A stretch of DNA of 64,000 nucleotides. It comes from Rubripirellula sp. (GTDB lineage Bacteria; Planctomycetota; Planctomycetia; Pirellulales; Pirellulaceae). The stretch spans positions 23,112 to 87,111 of the forward strand of contig JAAXJB010000048.1 in the NCBI GenBank assembly GCA_012270065.1, given 5' to 3'. This document shows, one piece after another, positions 1-9,211 of the stretch; the first letter of the stretch is position 1, and the number at the start of each line of letters is the position of its first letter. The notes beneath the pieces were generated by a model that did no database searches, was not told the DNA's origin, and worked only from the letters and a program-made list of their open reading frames with translations. A program made the translations under genes and the position numbers.

Positions 1-1321
1 CCCGCATTCTTGTGAGCCTTTTCTGCTGGTCGTCATCACCGGCCAGATTATGGATTTCCTGAGGGTCGTTCTGTAGATCATAGAGTTCCTCAACCGGTTT
101 CCTGTCCGCAGAAAATAAAGCCATGGTGGGCGACAAATTTCCTGAAGATTCAGCTTTGCGGATCTCCTTCATCGTTGCACCCTTTTCAGGGGTATTCATG
201 TACTGGTAGTACGGTTTCAACGGTTCAAAATTACGGATGTAGCGGTAGCGTTGGTCACGGACGCTGCGAATGATGTCATACCGCTCGTCCATGCGGTCAC
301 GGGCTCCGTAAATGTAGGACCGGGACTCTTTCAGGTTTTTTCCAAGAAATGCGCGACCCTGTGTGTTCTTCGGAACCGAGATGCCGGCGAGGTTCAAAAC
401 AGTGGGGCCAAAGTCAACCGAGCTGACCAATTCGTTTTCCACAAGACCAGGTTCACCCTGGCGACCGACACGCAATGCCTCAGGAATTCGCACGATCAAC
501 GGGATGTGTGTTCCTGAGTCGTAAAGCCAACGCTTGGCTCTCGGCAGACCAACACCGTGGTCGGACCAGAAAAAAATGATAGTGTCTTCGTAGAGACCCG
601 AATCTTTGAGTTCTTTGATCAAGTCGGCTGCCCAAGCGTCCATTGCAGTGATCAATTCATAGTTGCGTTTCCAGTCTTCACGCGTTACCGGTGTGTCTGG
701 GTAATATTCAGGGAGCGTTGTGAGTTGCTGGGGATTTTGACGCTGGTCCGGTGACAGTTTTGATGTCACTGACCTGTATTTGGAATCACTGGCGATGCCG
801 GATTCATGACACCCGGTGAAATTGAATACTGCGAAAAATGGCTGATCCTTGTTTGTGCGATTCTTCCAGTGGCCCTTCTTACCCGAAACATCCCAGATCT
901 CTGACGCAGATGGGCTTTTGAACTGATAGTCAGTCTTGCTGTTGTTGGTGCAATAGTATCCTGCCTGTTTCAGCAAGATGGGGAACGGCGTCAACCACTT
1001 CGGCAGCTTGGCATTGCATCGCATGTGGTGAGTGCCGATGCTGTTCTGGTACATGCCCGTGATGATGGTTGAGCGGCAAGGGGCGCATACTCCGGCAGCG
1101 GTGAAAGCATGAGTGTATCTCACTCCCTCACTTGCCAACCGGTCGAGATTCGGAGTAATCGCATGCGGATCACCATAGCACCCAAGATGTGCACTGATGT
1201 CTTCACAGGAAATCCACAGGATGTTCGGCCGTTTGGGCGTTGATTCAGCCGCCGTTGTGACGTGCCCGCAAGTCAGGGAAATCGCTGTCAGAGCCAGGAA
1301 CTTTATTAATCGTGTCGACAC
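1..1321 (-). CDS. Secreted sulfatase, 3' end cut by the window edge
   Basis: Formylglycine-dependent sulfatase that would hydrolyse sulfate esters, probably of polysaccharides, outside the cytoplasm. About 440 residues are visible and the C-terminus runs off the left edge. The start chosen is GTG at 1321-1319. It is followed by a hydrophobic stretch (residues 5-18) typical of a signal peptide. The fold begins at R-P-N-I-L-W-I-S-C-E-D, and the modification site C79-A-P-C-R83 fits the C-x-P-x-R rule. Near the left edge the typical sulfatase tail E-E-L-Y-D-L-Q-N-D-P is read. No ATG exists in this frame upstream, so the GTG start is inferred and the Shine-Dalgarno is weak. The substrate cannot be told from sequence. 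The gene is divergent from the phosphodiesterase to its right. Confidence 0.9.
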   Translation of the reverse strand, partial: MSTRLIKFLALTAISLTCGHVTTAAESTPKRPNILWISCEDISAHLGCYGDPHAITPNLDRLASEGVRYTHAFTAAGVCAPCRSTIITGMYQNSIGTHHMRCNAKLPKWLTPFPILLKQAGYYCTNNSKTDYQFKSPSASEIWDVSGKKGHWKNRTNKDQPFFAVFNFTGCHESGIASDSKYRSVTSKLSPDQRQNPQQLTTLPEYYPDTPVTREDWKRNYELITAMDAWAADLIKELKDSGLYEDTIIFFWSDHGVGLPRAKRWLYDSGTHIPLIVRIPEALRVGRQGEPGLVENELVSSVDFGPTVLNLAGISVPKNTQGRAFLGKNLKESRSYIYGARDRMDERYDIIRSVRDQRYRYIRNFEPLKPYYQYMNTPEKGATMKEIRKAESSGNLSPTMALFSADRKPVEELYDLQNDPQEIHNLAGDDDQQKRLTRMR

Positions 1322-1851
1322 AGTGCTGCTGTTGTTGGGGTGAGATTGATTCGCAGATCGAATCGTGGGGGCTGATTCGAAGCACGGTATTTTTATTGGC
1401 CGGTCACACTCAGCAACTGATTGGGTGGTTCAGCGATTGGCTTGAATCATCGTGAATGCCAGTGGTCAGCCAGCCGATCATTGCAAGTAACCGTGGGCAA
1501 CCACTTGTCTTCGCGCGGTTGAATTGCGGTCCGGCATGCGTCACGTGCTTGCATTCGCACTCATTATAGCAGCAGCTTGTGACTTTGTTCTTGTCCACCG
1601 TCATTTCCCTTTGCCAGGTGGATGTTTACCTTTCCTCACTGAGCAGCTTTTCGGCGTCAGTGATCGTGAAAACTCCGTGTTTGCGACCAACCTGCTTGAT
1701 GTTCCCATGAATTGTCAGGTGACCAGGTGTGCTGTATCGCGTATAAACTTGCTGAATCACTGCTGGCGGCATGGGGTTCAAGTTTGCATCGTGAGTACGC
1801 AGTGTGCGTCGCTTGTTTTTCTGAGGACCACTGACAGATCGGTTTTATCCC
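1322..1851. other. Intergenic gap with no recognised gene
   Basis: This stretch separates the divergent sulfatase and phosphodiesterase genes. Both promoters must lie here, but I could not identify convincing -35/-10 pairs. Short open frames in it show no family resemblance and no ribosome binding site. Confidence 0.4.
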
Positions 1852-2661
1852 ATGTGTTTCCGTTTTTCAGGCCTGTTGTTTGGCTTTCTTTGGATCTCTG
1901 CCTGCGCCGGTCAACAAATTGTGGCTCACCGCGGAGCTTCCTTTGCAGCACCTGAAAATACGCTTGCTGCATTTGAACTTGCCTGGGAGCAGGGCAGTGA
2001 TGGTGTTGAGGGAGACTTTTATTTGACACGGGATCGGGAAATCGTCTGCATCCACGATCGCACAACGGCACGGACTGCCGGTGTTGATCGACAAGTGGAG
2101 GGCTCGACTTTGGCTGAGCTTCGCCAATTGGAATATGGGGCGTGGAAAGACTTGAAATGGAAAGGCCAGAAAATTCCGACCTTTGAAGACGTCTTCCGGT
2201 CTGTTCCAGAGGGTGGGCTTTTTGTGATCGAGTTGAAGAGTAAATCAAAAATTGTTCCTGTCCTTGCTGCCCAGCTGAAGCGTTTGAATCAAGGTAAAAG
2301 AAGGTTGTTGATTATCAGTTTTGACGCGGATACCGTGGCCGCCTGCCGTAAACAGATTCCTCATGTCCGAACCCATTGGCTGACAAGCTTCAGCAGGAAA
2401 GCAAAGAATCAGGGCTTCCAGCCTTCGGCAGAATCCATTGCAAGGACAGTCAAAAACAGTGGGGCTGCCGGTGTGGGAATGAAGGGAAATCGCAGCGTGA
2501 TTGATGAGCAATTTATCAAAGACCTCAGGGCGGCAGGCTGCCCTGAGTTTCATGTCTGGACGATTGATAGCCCGAAGGATGCGGCTTATTTCAAGGAACT
2601 CGGCGCATATGGGATCACCACGAATAAGCCGGCTCTCATCGGGGAAGCCCTTTCCCGATAG
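1852..2661 (+). CDS. Glycerophosphodiester phosphodiesterase, probable lipoprotein
   Basis: Predicted to cleave glycerophosphodiesters to glycerol-3-phosphate and an alcohol. The 269-residue protein has the family hallmarks: H26-R-G with the downstream P-E-N-T, the metal-binding E53-G-D55, and H68-D69. The C-terminal V-W-T-I-D and G-I-T-T-N-K-P strands of the GDPD TIM barrel are also present. The N-terminus is a short signal peptide ending in I-S-A-C18, which matches a lipobox, so the enzyme is probably anchored in a membrane facing the periplasm. It ends 69 nt from the convergent serine hydrolase gene. Family assignment is firm; the lipoprotein call is inferred. Confidence 0.92.
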   Translation: MCFRFSGLLFGFLWISACAGQQIVAHRGASFAAPENTLAAFELAWEQGSDGVEGDFYLTRDREIVCIHDRTTARTAGVDRQVEGSTLAELRQLEYGAWKDLKWKGQKIPTFEDVFRSVPEGGLFVIELKSKSKIVPVLAAQLKRLNQGKRRLLIISFDADTVAACRKQIPHVRTHWLTSFSRKAKNQGFQPSAESIARTVKNSGAAGVGMKGNRSVIDEQFIKDLRAAGCPEFHVWTIDSPKDAAYFKELGAYGITTNKPALIGEALSR

Positions 2662-2730
2662 AACCTGTCCGCTGAACGGAATTCTGGATGACTCGTGTTG
2701 ACCGGTTTGTGATTCGCTGCAAGCAGAGAT

Positions 2731-3927
2731 CTACGGGTTTGCAGTTGCACCGATGATGGAGGCGATTTCACCGGCAAGCCGATTCACGCTGCCGTTGCCA
2801 TCGGGGTGCAGGCGAGTGCTGAGGAAAATGAATACACGGTCTGTTTCAGGATCGATCCACATCACCGTCCCCGTAAAACCTCCATGTCCGAAAGCGCTGT
2901 CAGAAAGTTTGTCACCGCGATTGCTCGAGTAGGGTGAACGATGATCCCAGCCGTACGTTCGCGTGCCAATCACTTTGGATTCGCGTTCCACTTCACGGGG
3001 GCGGATCATCATTTTGAGCGTTGGCTGTGGGAATGGGATTTCTGCTTTGCTCGAAGCGATGCGTAGCATCTGTTGCCCATATCGAGTGAGATCATCAGCC
3101 GTAGAAAACAGACCTGCATGTCCGGCGACACCGAGGAGCAGGTGAGCTCGAGGGTCATGGACATCACCCTTGATCCATTGGCCATCACGCTGTTCCGTTG
3201 CTGCTGCCCGCTTCTTCAGTGTTGCTGATGGATTGAAGGTCGTTTCCTGCATGCCCAGCGGGGCAAACACATGCTTTTGAGCATATTGGTCAAGTGGTTG
3301 ATCGCTTATTTTTTCAACGAGTTTTCCAAGCACGATGTACCCGACATCGGTGTACATGAACTTTGTTCCGCGATCTGCCAGAGGTTTCAGGTTGCAGATG
3401 TTTTTCCAGGATGTATCGACTCCGTTCTGGTAGTCACGAAGTGAATTGTCGGGAATCAGGCCTCCTACATGCAAAAGAAGATCCTCGACCGTAATCGATT
3501 CTTTGCCATTTTTTCCAAATTCGGGAAGAAACTGGGAAACTCTGGAGAGGGGTGATAACTGTCCCTCGCCAATCAGTTTCATGATTGATGTTGCTGTCGC
3601 AACGGGTTTGGTCAGTGATGCAAGGTCGAAAACGGTATCAACAGTCATCGGCTCAGTGACCGGTTTGACTTGTCGTTGTCCGAAGGCACGCCGATACAGA
3701 ATGCGGTCACGGTCGGCAATCACGACGACGGCACCGGGCATTTTTCCCGCTTCAATGCCTTGTTGGACAATTGTTTCAATCACATCAAATTCATGCTCTG
3801 ATGAGGAGGTCTGCTCGTCCGGTTTTGGGGGAGCCGCAGTGGCTGTTCCCAGTATGAAAGAAAGGGCGAACAACGCACTGATGAGCGTGGGGATGAAGAA
3901 CCTGTGATCTCGAAATTGGGTGGGCAT
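2731..3927 (-). CDS. Secreted beta-lactamase-fold serine hydrolase
   Basis: Member of the class C beta-lactamase / D-alanyl carboxypeptidase / esterase superfamily, 398 residues. A signal peptide (hydrophobic 10-31, ending A-T-A-A) precedes the catalytic domain. The active-site motifs are S104-L-T-K107, Y192-T-D (the Y-x-N position) and H348-G-G-F-T-G (the K-T-G equivalent). The H-x-G form is usual in the esterase/peptidase branch rather than in true AmpC enzymes, so penicillin hydrolysis should not be assumed. The substrate could be a peptidoglycan fragment or an ester. It lies upstream of nothing on its strand except the convergent phosphodiesterase gene; truB is transcribed towards it from the right with a gap of about 130 nt. 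Confidence 0.9.
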   Translation of the reverse strand: MPTQFRDHRFFIPTLISALFALSFILGTATAAPPKPDEQTSSSEHEFDVIETIVQQGIEAGKMPGAVVVIADRDRILYRRAFGQRQVKPVTEPMTVDTVFDLASLTKPVATATSIMKLIGEGQLSPLSRVSQFLPEFGKNGKESITVEDLLLHVGGLIPDNSLRDYQNGVDTSWKNICNLKPLADRGTKFMYTDVGYIVLGKLVEKISDQPLDQYAQKHVFAPLGMQETTFNPSATLKKRAAATEQRDGQWIKGDVHDPRAHLLLGVAGHAGLFSTADDLTRYGQQMLRIASSKAEIPFPQPTLKMMIRPREVERESKVIGTRTYGWDHRSPYSSNRGDKLSDSAFGHGGFTGTVMWIDPETDRVFIFLSTRLHPDGNGSVNRLAGEIASIIGATANP

Positions 3928-4054
3928 GCTTTTGCTATTGATGGGAAGTGAGGCAGAGGAGGCTTCAGTTCTAATGCATGGTTCCGTTGTCGGGCAACTT
4001 GGCGTTCCTGGGAAGGATCATTTGAATCTCCCGTTTTGCCGTGTTGTCCTGTTT

Positions 4055-4966
4055 TCAACTTGATGCAGAGAAAGTCGGAAAAACACGATGTGGGCACCAT
4101 TGGCCACGTTTAAGACGCACGATAGCACGTAACTGGCCGTCTGGAGTGATTGCAGCCGCCTCCGAGACATCTTGATCAATCATCCTGTCTGAATCAATGA
4201 ATTCGACTTCATTCAGACACAAACCGTGACCCAGTCTTTGTGCATCGTCTGCGGTGACTTCGATTTGGGGCAGGTGTTGTACCGCCAGAGAGGGCGATAG
4301 CAGATGCGCATCGAGTGTCTCTTCCCGAAGCACGTCCACTGACAGAGCATTTTCGATCACAAAGGGGCCGACGCCTGTTCGGCACAGAAATGACATGACC
4401 GCTGTCGATCCGGCATTGACAGCCAGATCGATCCCAAGCGTGCGAATGTAAGTTCCAGATCCGCAAATGACGTCCAAATCAACTTCCGGAAATTCATATC
4501 TTGTGATGTTGAGAGCATGGATCTCAACCTTTCGTGATGGCATGTCAAAGGTCTCCCCCGCACGAATTCGCTGGTGAGCGCGCTTGCCGTTGATCCATAT
4601 GGCTGAGTGAGCTGGTGGAACCTGCTCGATCTGACCGGTCAGGTCTCTTGCCGCCTGTTCCAGTTGTTCCCGGGTGGGAATCGGCAGATCCGGGAATTCG
4701 CTGATATCACCCTCCAGGTCTCCTGAGACACTTGATGATCCGATGCGGAAGGTAGCCAGATAATGTTTGGGTTGTTGTTGCACATAGGGAACCAGGCGTA
4801 CGGCTGGACCTACTCCCAGGACAAGTACACCTTCAGCCAACGGGTCAAGCGTTCCAGCATGCCCAACTTTGGTTTTGCGTGGAAGACGTCGCTGTACAAC
4901 ATTTACGACATCGCGTGAGGTCATGCCTGACGGCTTGTTGCAGCAAAGAAATCCAAAGGGTGTCAC
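4055..4966 (-). CDS. truB: tRNA pseudouridine(55) synthase TruB
   Basis: Converts uridine 55 in the T-loop of tRNAs to pseudouridine. Family motifs are the N-terminal L-C-C-N-K-P-S-G-M-T-S strand, the catalytic loop G-H-A-G-T-L-D41-P-L-A-E-G with nucleophile Asp41, and I-C-G-S-G-T-Y-I-R-T-L in the second half of the domain. A C-terminal PUA-like segment follows. I chose GTG at 4966 because GAGG sits five bases upstream and because the protein then begins close to the usual TruB N-terminus (303 residues). A TTG at 4984 gives a six-residue extension but lacks a ribosome binding site. In many bacteria truB follows rbfA; here it stands alone. Confidence 0.95.
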   Translation of the reverse strand: MTPFGFLCCNKPSGMTSRDVVNVVQRRLPRKTKVGHAGTLDPLAEGVLVLGVGPAVRLVPYVQQQPKHYLATFRIGSSSVSGDLEGDISEFPDLPIPTREQLEQAARDLTGQIEQVPPAHSAIWINGKRAHQRIRAGETFDMPSRKVEIHALNITRYEFPEVDLDVICGSGTYIRTLGIDLAVNAGSTAVMSFLCRTGVGPFVIENALSVDVLREETLDAHLLSPSLAVQHLPQIEVTADDAQRLGHGLCLNEVEFIDSDRMIDQDVSEAAAITPDGQLRAIVRLKRGQWCPHRVFPTFSASS

Positions 4967-5224
4967 TGTGACCTCAGTACGCAAGGAGATGGTAAAACGG
5001 GTTTCCTGGGGGTGCTATTGCCACGATGGCTTTTTCGATAGCTTTACATGGGACCTGGCGAGGCACAATCACCATGGTGTTCTGTAGAACCAGCGGACGA
5101 GCCTGGCATGCTAGTTGGTGGGGAGCATGGGACGCAAATGGTGATCGGCACTCGATTACAGGTTTCCATACCATTCAGTGAGTCAAAGCTCGGAAGCAGG
5201 TGGAGTCGATGAAAGGTGGAATTG

Positions 5225-5752
5225 ATGAAAAGTGGTGAGAAACTTGTTCTGGAAGGTGAACGCTTCAACGTTTACCAGATGGAATTGAATGGCAGTGATG
5301 GAAAAAAATACCACCGAGAAGTGATCCGTCATCCAGGTGCAGTCGTTCTGCTGCCGTTGGTTGATCATGATACGGTTGTCTTGATCCGGAATCATCGCCC
5401 AACGGTGGGTGAAACTTTGCTGGAACTGCCAGCGGGAACACGCGAGCCGGGTGAAGTACCTGAGAAGACTGCGGCACGTGAATTGATTGAAGAAACCGGC
5501 TATCGTGCTGGAAACTTGCGTGAAATTTGCGAGTTTTACTCGGCTCCTGGGATCTGTGACGAACTGATGACACTTTACGTGGCGACCGATCTGACTGCCG
5601 GACAGCATGCTCGCGAGGCAGTGGAGGACATTGAGAATCAATTGGTCGACCGCGACGGGGTGCGAAAGTTGATTGCTGAGGGGGCAATTCGCGATGCAAA
5701 AACGTTGATTGGTTTGCATGTCTTTCTGTACTCGGATTACTCGAAAGAATAG
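5225..5752 (+). CDS. Nudix hydrolase, ADP-ribose pyrophosphatase type
   Basis: Predicted to hydrolyse ADP-ribose or a similar NDP-sugar to AMP plus sugar phosphate. The complete Nudix box G-x5-E-x7-R-E-L-I-E-E-T-G-Y spans residues 71-93. It is preceded by the H-P-G-A-V-V-L-L-P strand and the R-N-H-R-P segment usual in the NudF/ADPRase branch. The start is ATG at 5225, with the strong ribosome binding site AAAGGTGG six bases upstream; a GTG nine bases earlier overlaps that site and is less likely. The protein has 175 residues. The aquaporin gene follows on the same strand after 57 nt, so the two may be co-transcribed. Confidence 0.9.
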   Translation: MKSGEKLVLEGERFNVYQMELNGSDGKKYHREVIRHPGAVVLLPLVDHDTVVLIRNHRPTVGETLLELPAGTREPGEVPEKTAARELIEETGYRAGNLREICEFYSAPGICDELMTLYVATDLTAGQHAREAVEDIENQLVDRDGVRKLIAEGAIRDAKTLIGLHVFLYSDYSKE

Positions 5753-5809
5753 AACACATATCTCAAATCTGTTTCTGGTCTCCAGAAGTTCGTCGCAGGC
5801 TGAATTCCA

Positions 5810-6496
5810 ATGAACGAATCCATCACCCGTCGCTGCTTTGCTGAGTTCCTCGGCACTTTCTGCCTTGTGCTTCTGGGTTGTGGTGCAATGGCCGTTGATG
5901 CAAGGACGCAGATGTTGACACATGTTGGCGTTGCGATTGCATGGGGCCTTGTCGTGATGGTGATGATTTATGCTGTCGGGAGCATCAGTGGCGCGCACAT
6001 GAATCCTGCTGTGACGATCGGATTCTCCGCATTGGGCCGGTTGCCTGTCAGGGATGCGCTGTTCTATCTACCAGCGCAATGTCTGGGAGCACTCGCTGGA
6101 GCTGCGGCAATTCGTGCTGTGCTTGGAGTAGATGAGGCAATGCTGGGCAGTACCAATGTCCAGCTGGGGCTGACCCCGATGGCAGGTCTTGTAATCGAAT
6201 TCGGCTTGACCTTCATACTGATGTTTGTTGTCGTCGGTGTTTCTACCGGCGCCAAAGAAGAAACCATCACTGCAGCGATTGCTGTGGGATCGACCATTGC
6301 ATTGGCTGCGATGGTTGCGGGCCCGTTGACAAAGGCATCGATGAATCCGGCCCGTAGTCTGGGACCGGCTGTGATTGCCGGTGATATGAGCGAGTTATGG
6401 ATTTATTGCGTAGGTCCCATTTCCGGTGCGATTGCGGGCGCGTTCGCCGCACAGGCCTTGCACGCAGGTCGTGATCACACGGTTGACGAAGCTTGA
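5810..6496 (+). CDS. MIP-family water channel, AqpZ-like
   Basis: Integral inner-membrane channel of 228 residues with six predicted membrane helices and the two pore half-helices carrying N65-P-A and N179-P-A. The residue after the second N-P-A-R is serine (N-P-A-R-S). Water-selective AqpZ proteins have this, while glycerol facilitators of the GlpF type have aspartate (N-P-A-R-D). I therefore favour water over glycerol. An alternative substrate such as small uncharged solutes cannot be excluded. The gene is preceded by the Nudix gene and is convergent with rlmKL. Confidence 0.92.
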   Translation: MNESITRRCFAEFLGTFCLVLLGCGAMAVDARTQMLTHVGVAIAWGLVVMVMIYAVGSISGAHMNPAVTIGFSALGRLPVRDALFYLPAQCLGALAGAAAIRAVLGVDEAMLGSTNVQLGLTPMAGLVIEFGLTFILMFVVVGVSTGAKEETITAAIAVGSTIALAAMVAGPLTKASMNPARSLGPAVIAGDMSELWIYCVGPISGAIAGAFAAQALHAGRDHTVDEA

Positions 6497-6548
6497 TTCT
6501 GAATTCCGGTCATCTGTTCCGGTCACCCGTTGCCGCTCTTTCTGATTC

Positions 6549-8876
6549 CTATTTCACGAGACGCCAGCATCGGTGAATCCGCCGATTTCGGTAATCCTCG
6601 GGTACGGTTTGCTTCGAGATTTCGTGGATCTCCTGCAGTGACAGGGCTGATTCGTCAAATTTGAAACGACGGAAGTTGGTGGAAAAGTAAATCACCCCAC
6701 CGGTTTTTACCATTGGAAGAAGTTCGGCAATCAGAGGGATGGCATCCTTCTGCACGTTCCAGTCAGTGTCAGTCCGTTTACTGTTTGAAAAAGTGGGTGG
6801 GTCCAGAACCACAAGATCGTAGGTTTCTGTTTTTGGCTGCTTTTGAATGAATTCGCTCACGTCGCTGGCGACGAAACGATGTTGATTTCCCTTGAAACCA
6901 TTGAGACGCATATTCTCCCAGGCCCAATCGAGATAAGCCTTGGACAGGTCCACCGTTGTGGTTTGTTTGGCTCCACCTGCGGCTGCATAGACGCTGAATG
7001 ATCCCGTGTATGCAAACAGATTTAAGAAGTTGGCACCATCAGCCACATCCTTGACCATCTGGCGGGTGACTCGGTGATCAAGGAAAAGACCCGTGTCGAC
7101 GTAGTCCTGCAGATTGACCAGGAACTTCAATCCGCCTTCATTGACTTCAGTCCTTTCGTTGGTCTGTGCGACTTTTTGATGTTGCGTCTTCCCTCTCTGT
7201 CGCAATCGGCTTTTGAAGTGAACGCGGGAAGCGGGGACATCAAGTGTGGTCCCTGCAGTTTGGACCATCAGATCCAACCAGTTGGCATGCTGGGCAGGAT
7301 CACGGTCGTGGGGGCGTTCGTACTCCGTGATGTGCAGCTGGTCTTCATATCGATCAACAATCAGTGGAATCTCTGGAACATCGCGTTCATAAATGCGAAA
7401 ACAGGTAATGCCACGCTTCGTGGGCCATCGTCGAAGATGCTTGGCACGTTTCCTCAATCGAGTGGCAAACAATTCTGCTTGCTGCTGGGCTTTTTCGTCC
7501 AATTGGCCGAACGCGGCGTCACCAGAAGCATGCACGTAGGGTTTGTGCTTTTTCTGGTCGTCATTGGAAATCGGCGGAGCAACATTCTCGTCTGCTTTGC
7601 CTTCCGTTGGCTCATCGGAATCCGTAGGGGTGATACCCCTGTGTTCAGATGGCACGCTCCGGTCATCTTTGGACGACCGATGGATGGTTGAGTTCGTCTC
7701 TGGACTGCTTTCGGATTCTGGTGTGCTGGGGCCCTTTCCTGTAACAGGTTTCGGGCCGTGGTATTGAAAGTAGGTGCACTCGATGCGACCGTTGTACAGT
7801 TTTCGACGTCGGTCAGCTTCACGGCCCATGGTTCGTTCAAAGGCGGGGAAAGCAGTCAGGAAGTAGTGTGACCAGGTGGGCAGTTTTCTCAGCACGTTGG
7901 GAATGTTCTGATAGAGATATTCCAGATCATAATCGCGCCCAACACGTTGTCCGTAAGGTGGGTTGGTGATCAGGCAGCCAAAGCGTTTTTTGCTGGTGAC
8001 AGATTCCATGGCTGTGGCCTGGAAGTGGATGTCGGATGCGACGCCTGCGCGGTCTGCATTTTCCCGTGCAGCCCGGAGTACTCTGGGGTCAATGTCACTG
8101 CCCAGCAGTTTTTCTTCCAGTGGCCCAAGGATCACGGATTTTGCTTTCTCCCTGATGTCTTGCCAGGCTTCCATGGGAAAGTCGGTCCAGGTTTCACAAG
8201 CGAAGTCCCGGTCCAGTCCCGGGGCCATGTTGCGGCCGATGCGTGCAGCCTCGATCGGAATCGTTCCGCTGCCGCAAAACGGATCCAGCAGCGTTCGGCC
8301 TGCTCGCCAGTAGCTCAGCAGCACCATGGCAGCGGCCAGCGTTTCTTTCAGGGGAGCCCGCGAAATATGGGTCCGGTAACCACGTCGGTGCAGGCTGCGA
8401 CCCGTTGTATCGAGAGTCAGGGTGGCAATGTCTTTTAAAATTGCAACGTCGATTTTGTATTCTGAACCTGCTTCTGAAAGCTCATTTCTGTTGTGGTCCC
8501 GCCGCAATGCGTCAACGACTGCGCGTTTCACAGAACGCTGAACCGCCGGCACGCTTGTGAGTGTTGATTTGATTGACCGGCCTGTGACAGGAAATGCAGC
8601 ATCGCCGGGAAGTAGATCTCCCCACGTGATCTGTTTTGTGACTTCAAACAGGCTGTCAAAATCTGCAGCGGGAAACTCGGAAACGCGAATCAGGATCCGG
8701 TCTGCGGTTCGAAGCCACAGGTTGGTCTGGCAAATGATGGTGGCATCACCTCGGAAATGGATGCGGCCGGATTCGCCGATGGTCGAATCGATGCCCAGTT
8801 CACGCAGTTCACGGCGTACCACTGCTTCCAGGCCAAAAGCGCAGGTGGCGATCAAATCAAATGTCTGGTTTTTCAA
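6549..8876 (-). CDS. rlmL: Bifunctional 23S rRNA (G2445/G2069) methyltransferase RlmKL
   Basis: Methylates two guanines of 23S rRNA during assembly of the large subunit. The N-terminal part has a THUMP domain (about residues 40-160) and the RlmL methyltransferase with L-L-D-P-F-C-G-S-G-T-I-P and catalytic I-T-N-P-P-Y-G. The C-terminal part is the RlmK methyltransferase with F-L-N-L-F-A-Y-T-G-S-F and V-L-D-P-P-T-F. The two halves are separated by an unusual low-complexity insert of roughly 85 residues rich in Ser, Glu, Pro and Thr (around 7530-7760). The start chosen is TTG at 8876, which places the THUMP domain five residues from the N-terminus as in E. coli and has GAGAAG just upstream. An open extension to 9050 looks non-coding. 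With this start the protein has 775 residues, against about 700 in E. coli. Confidence 0.93.
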   Translation of the reverse strand: MKNQTFDLIATCAFGLEAVVRRELRELGIDSTIGESGRIHFRGDATIICQTNLWLRTADRILIRVSEFPAADFDSLFEVTKQITWGDLLPGDAAFPVTGRSIKSTLTSVPAVQRSVKRAVVDALRRDHNRNELSEAGSEYKIDVAILKDIATLTLDTTGRSLHRRGYRTHISRAPLKETLAAAMVLLSYWRAGRTLLDPFCGSGTIPIEAARIGRNMAPGLDRDFACETWTDFPMEAWQDIREKAKSVILGPLEEKLLGSDIDPRVLRAARENADRAGVASDIHFQATAMESVTSKKRFGCLITNPPYGQRVGRDYDLEYLYQNIPNVLRKLPTWSHYFLTAFPAFERTMGREADRRRKLYNGRIECTYFQYHGPKPVTGKGPSTPESESSPETNSTIHRSSKDDRSVPSEHRGITPTDSDEPTEGKADENVAPPISNDDQKKHKPYVHASGDAAFGQLDEKAQQQAELFATRLRKRAKHLRRWPTKRGITCFRIYERDVPEIPLIVDRYEDQLHITEYERPHDRDPAQHANWLDLMVQTAGTTLDVPASRVHFKSRLRQRGKTQHQKVAQTNERTEVNEGGLKFLVNLQDYVDTGLFLDHRVTRQMVKDVADGANFLNLFAYTGSFSVYAAAGGAKQTTTVDLSKAYLDWAWENMRLNGFKGNQHRFVASDVSEFIQKQPKTETYDLVVLDPPTFSNSKRTDTDWNVQKDAIPLIAELLPMVKTGGVIYFSTNFRRFKFDESALSLQEIHEISKQTVPEDYRNRRIHRCWRLVK

Positions 8877-9211
8877 CGCACTTCTCGATCTGCAACTTGT
8901 GGAAAGGGTACAAAACAGTACTTGTGATTTTCGCTCATGGGATTGATCGGATGTTTTGGTTTTGCGTCCGACGCGTGTCGCACTGGCCACGGGATGGTGG
9001 GGCGAATTCGTAAATTCTTTCCGGTAACCAGCTCTGACTGGGGGGGCCACGCCAAGCCTAGTCGATCTCTGCCACTTTCGAGAGGGGCTGCATGCCTTCC
9101 GGGCACCTTTTAATCTTCGAGAAAAAAAGAACGGTTGGTCCCGGGGATGTTTCTAGATGGTTCGAAAGTGTCCATTGTTGATGATCGGAAATCTGATCAT
9201 CAGGATTCTGA
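8877..9211. other. Intergenic gap between same-strand genes
   Basis: Spacer between the membrane-protein gene (upstream, leftward) and rlmKL. An imperfect dyad rich in GATCA lies at 9190-9216, overlapping the 3' end of the upstream gene. It could end transcription weakly, but it has no clean T-run. Nothing else is recognised. Confidence 0.3.

Noticed and set aside
2731..3927. Calling the serine hydrolase an antibiotic-resistance AmpC beta-lactamase
   Set aside because: The third motif is H-G-G rather than K-T-G, as in the esterase/peptidase branch, so resistance is not supported.
5183..5998. A 271-codon open frame antisense to the Nudix and aquaporin genes
   Set aside because: His/Gln/Phe-rich sequence without domain, opposite two well-supported genes.
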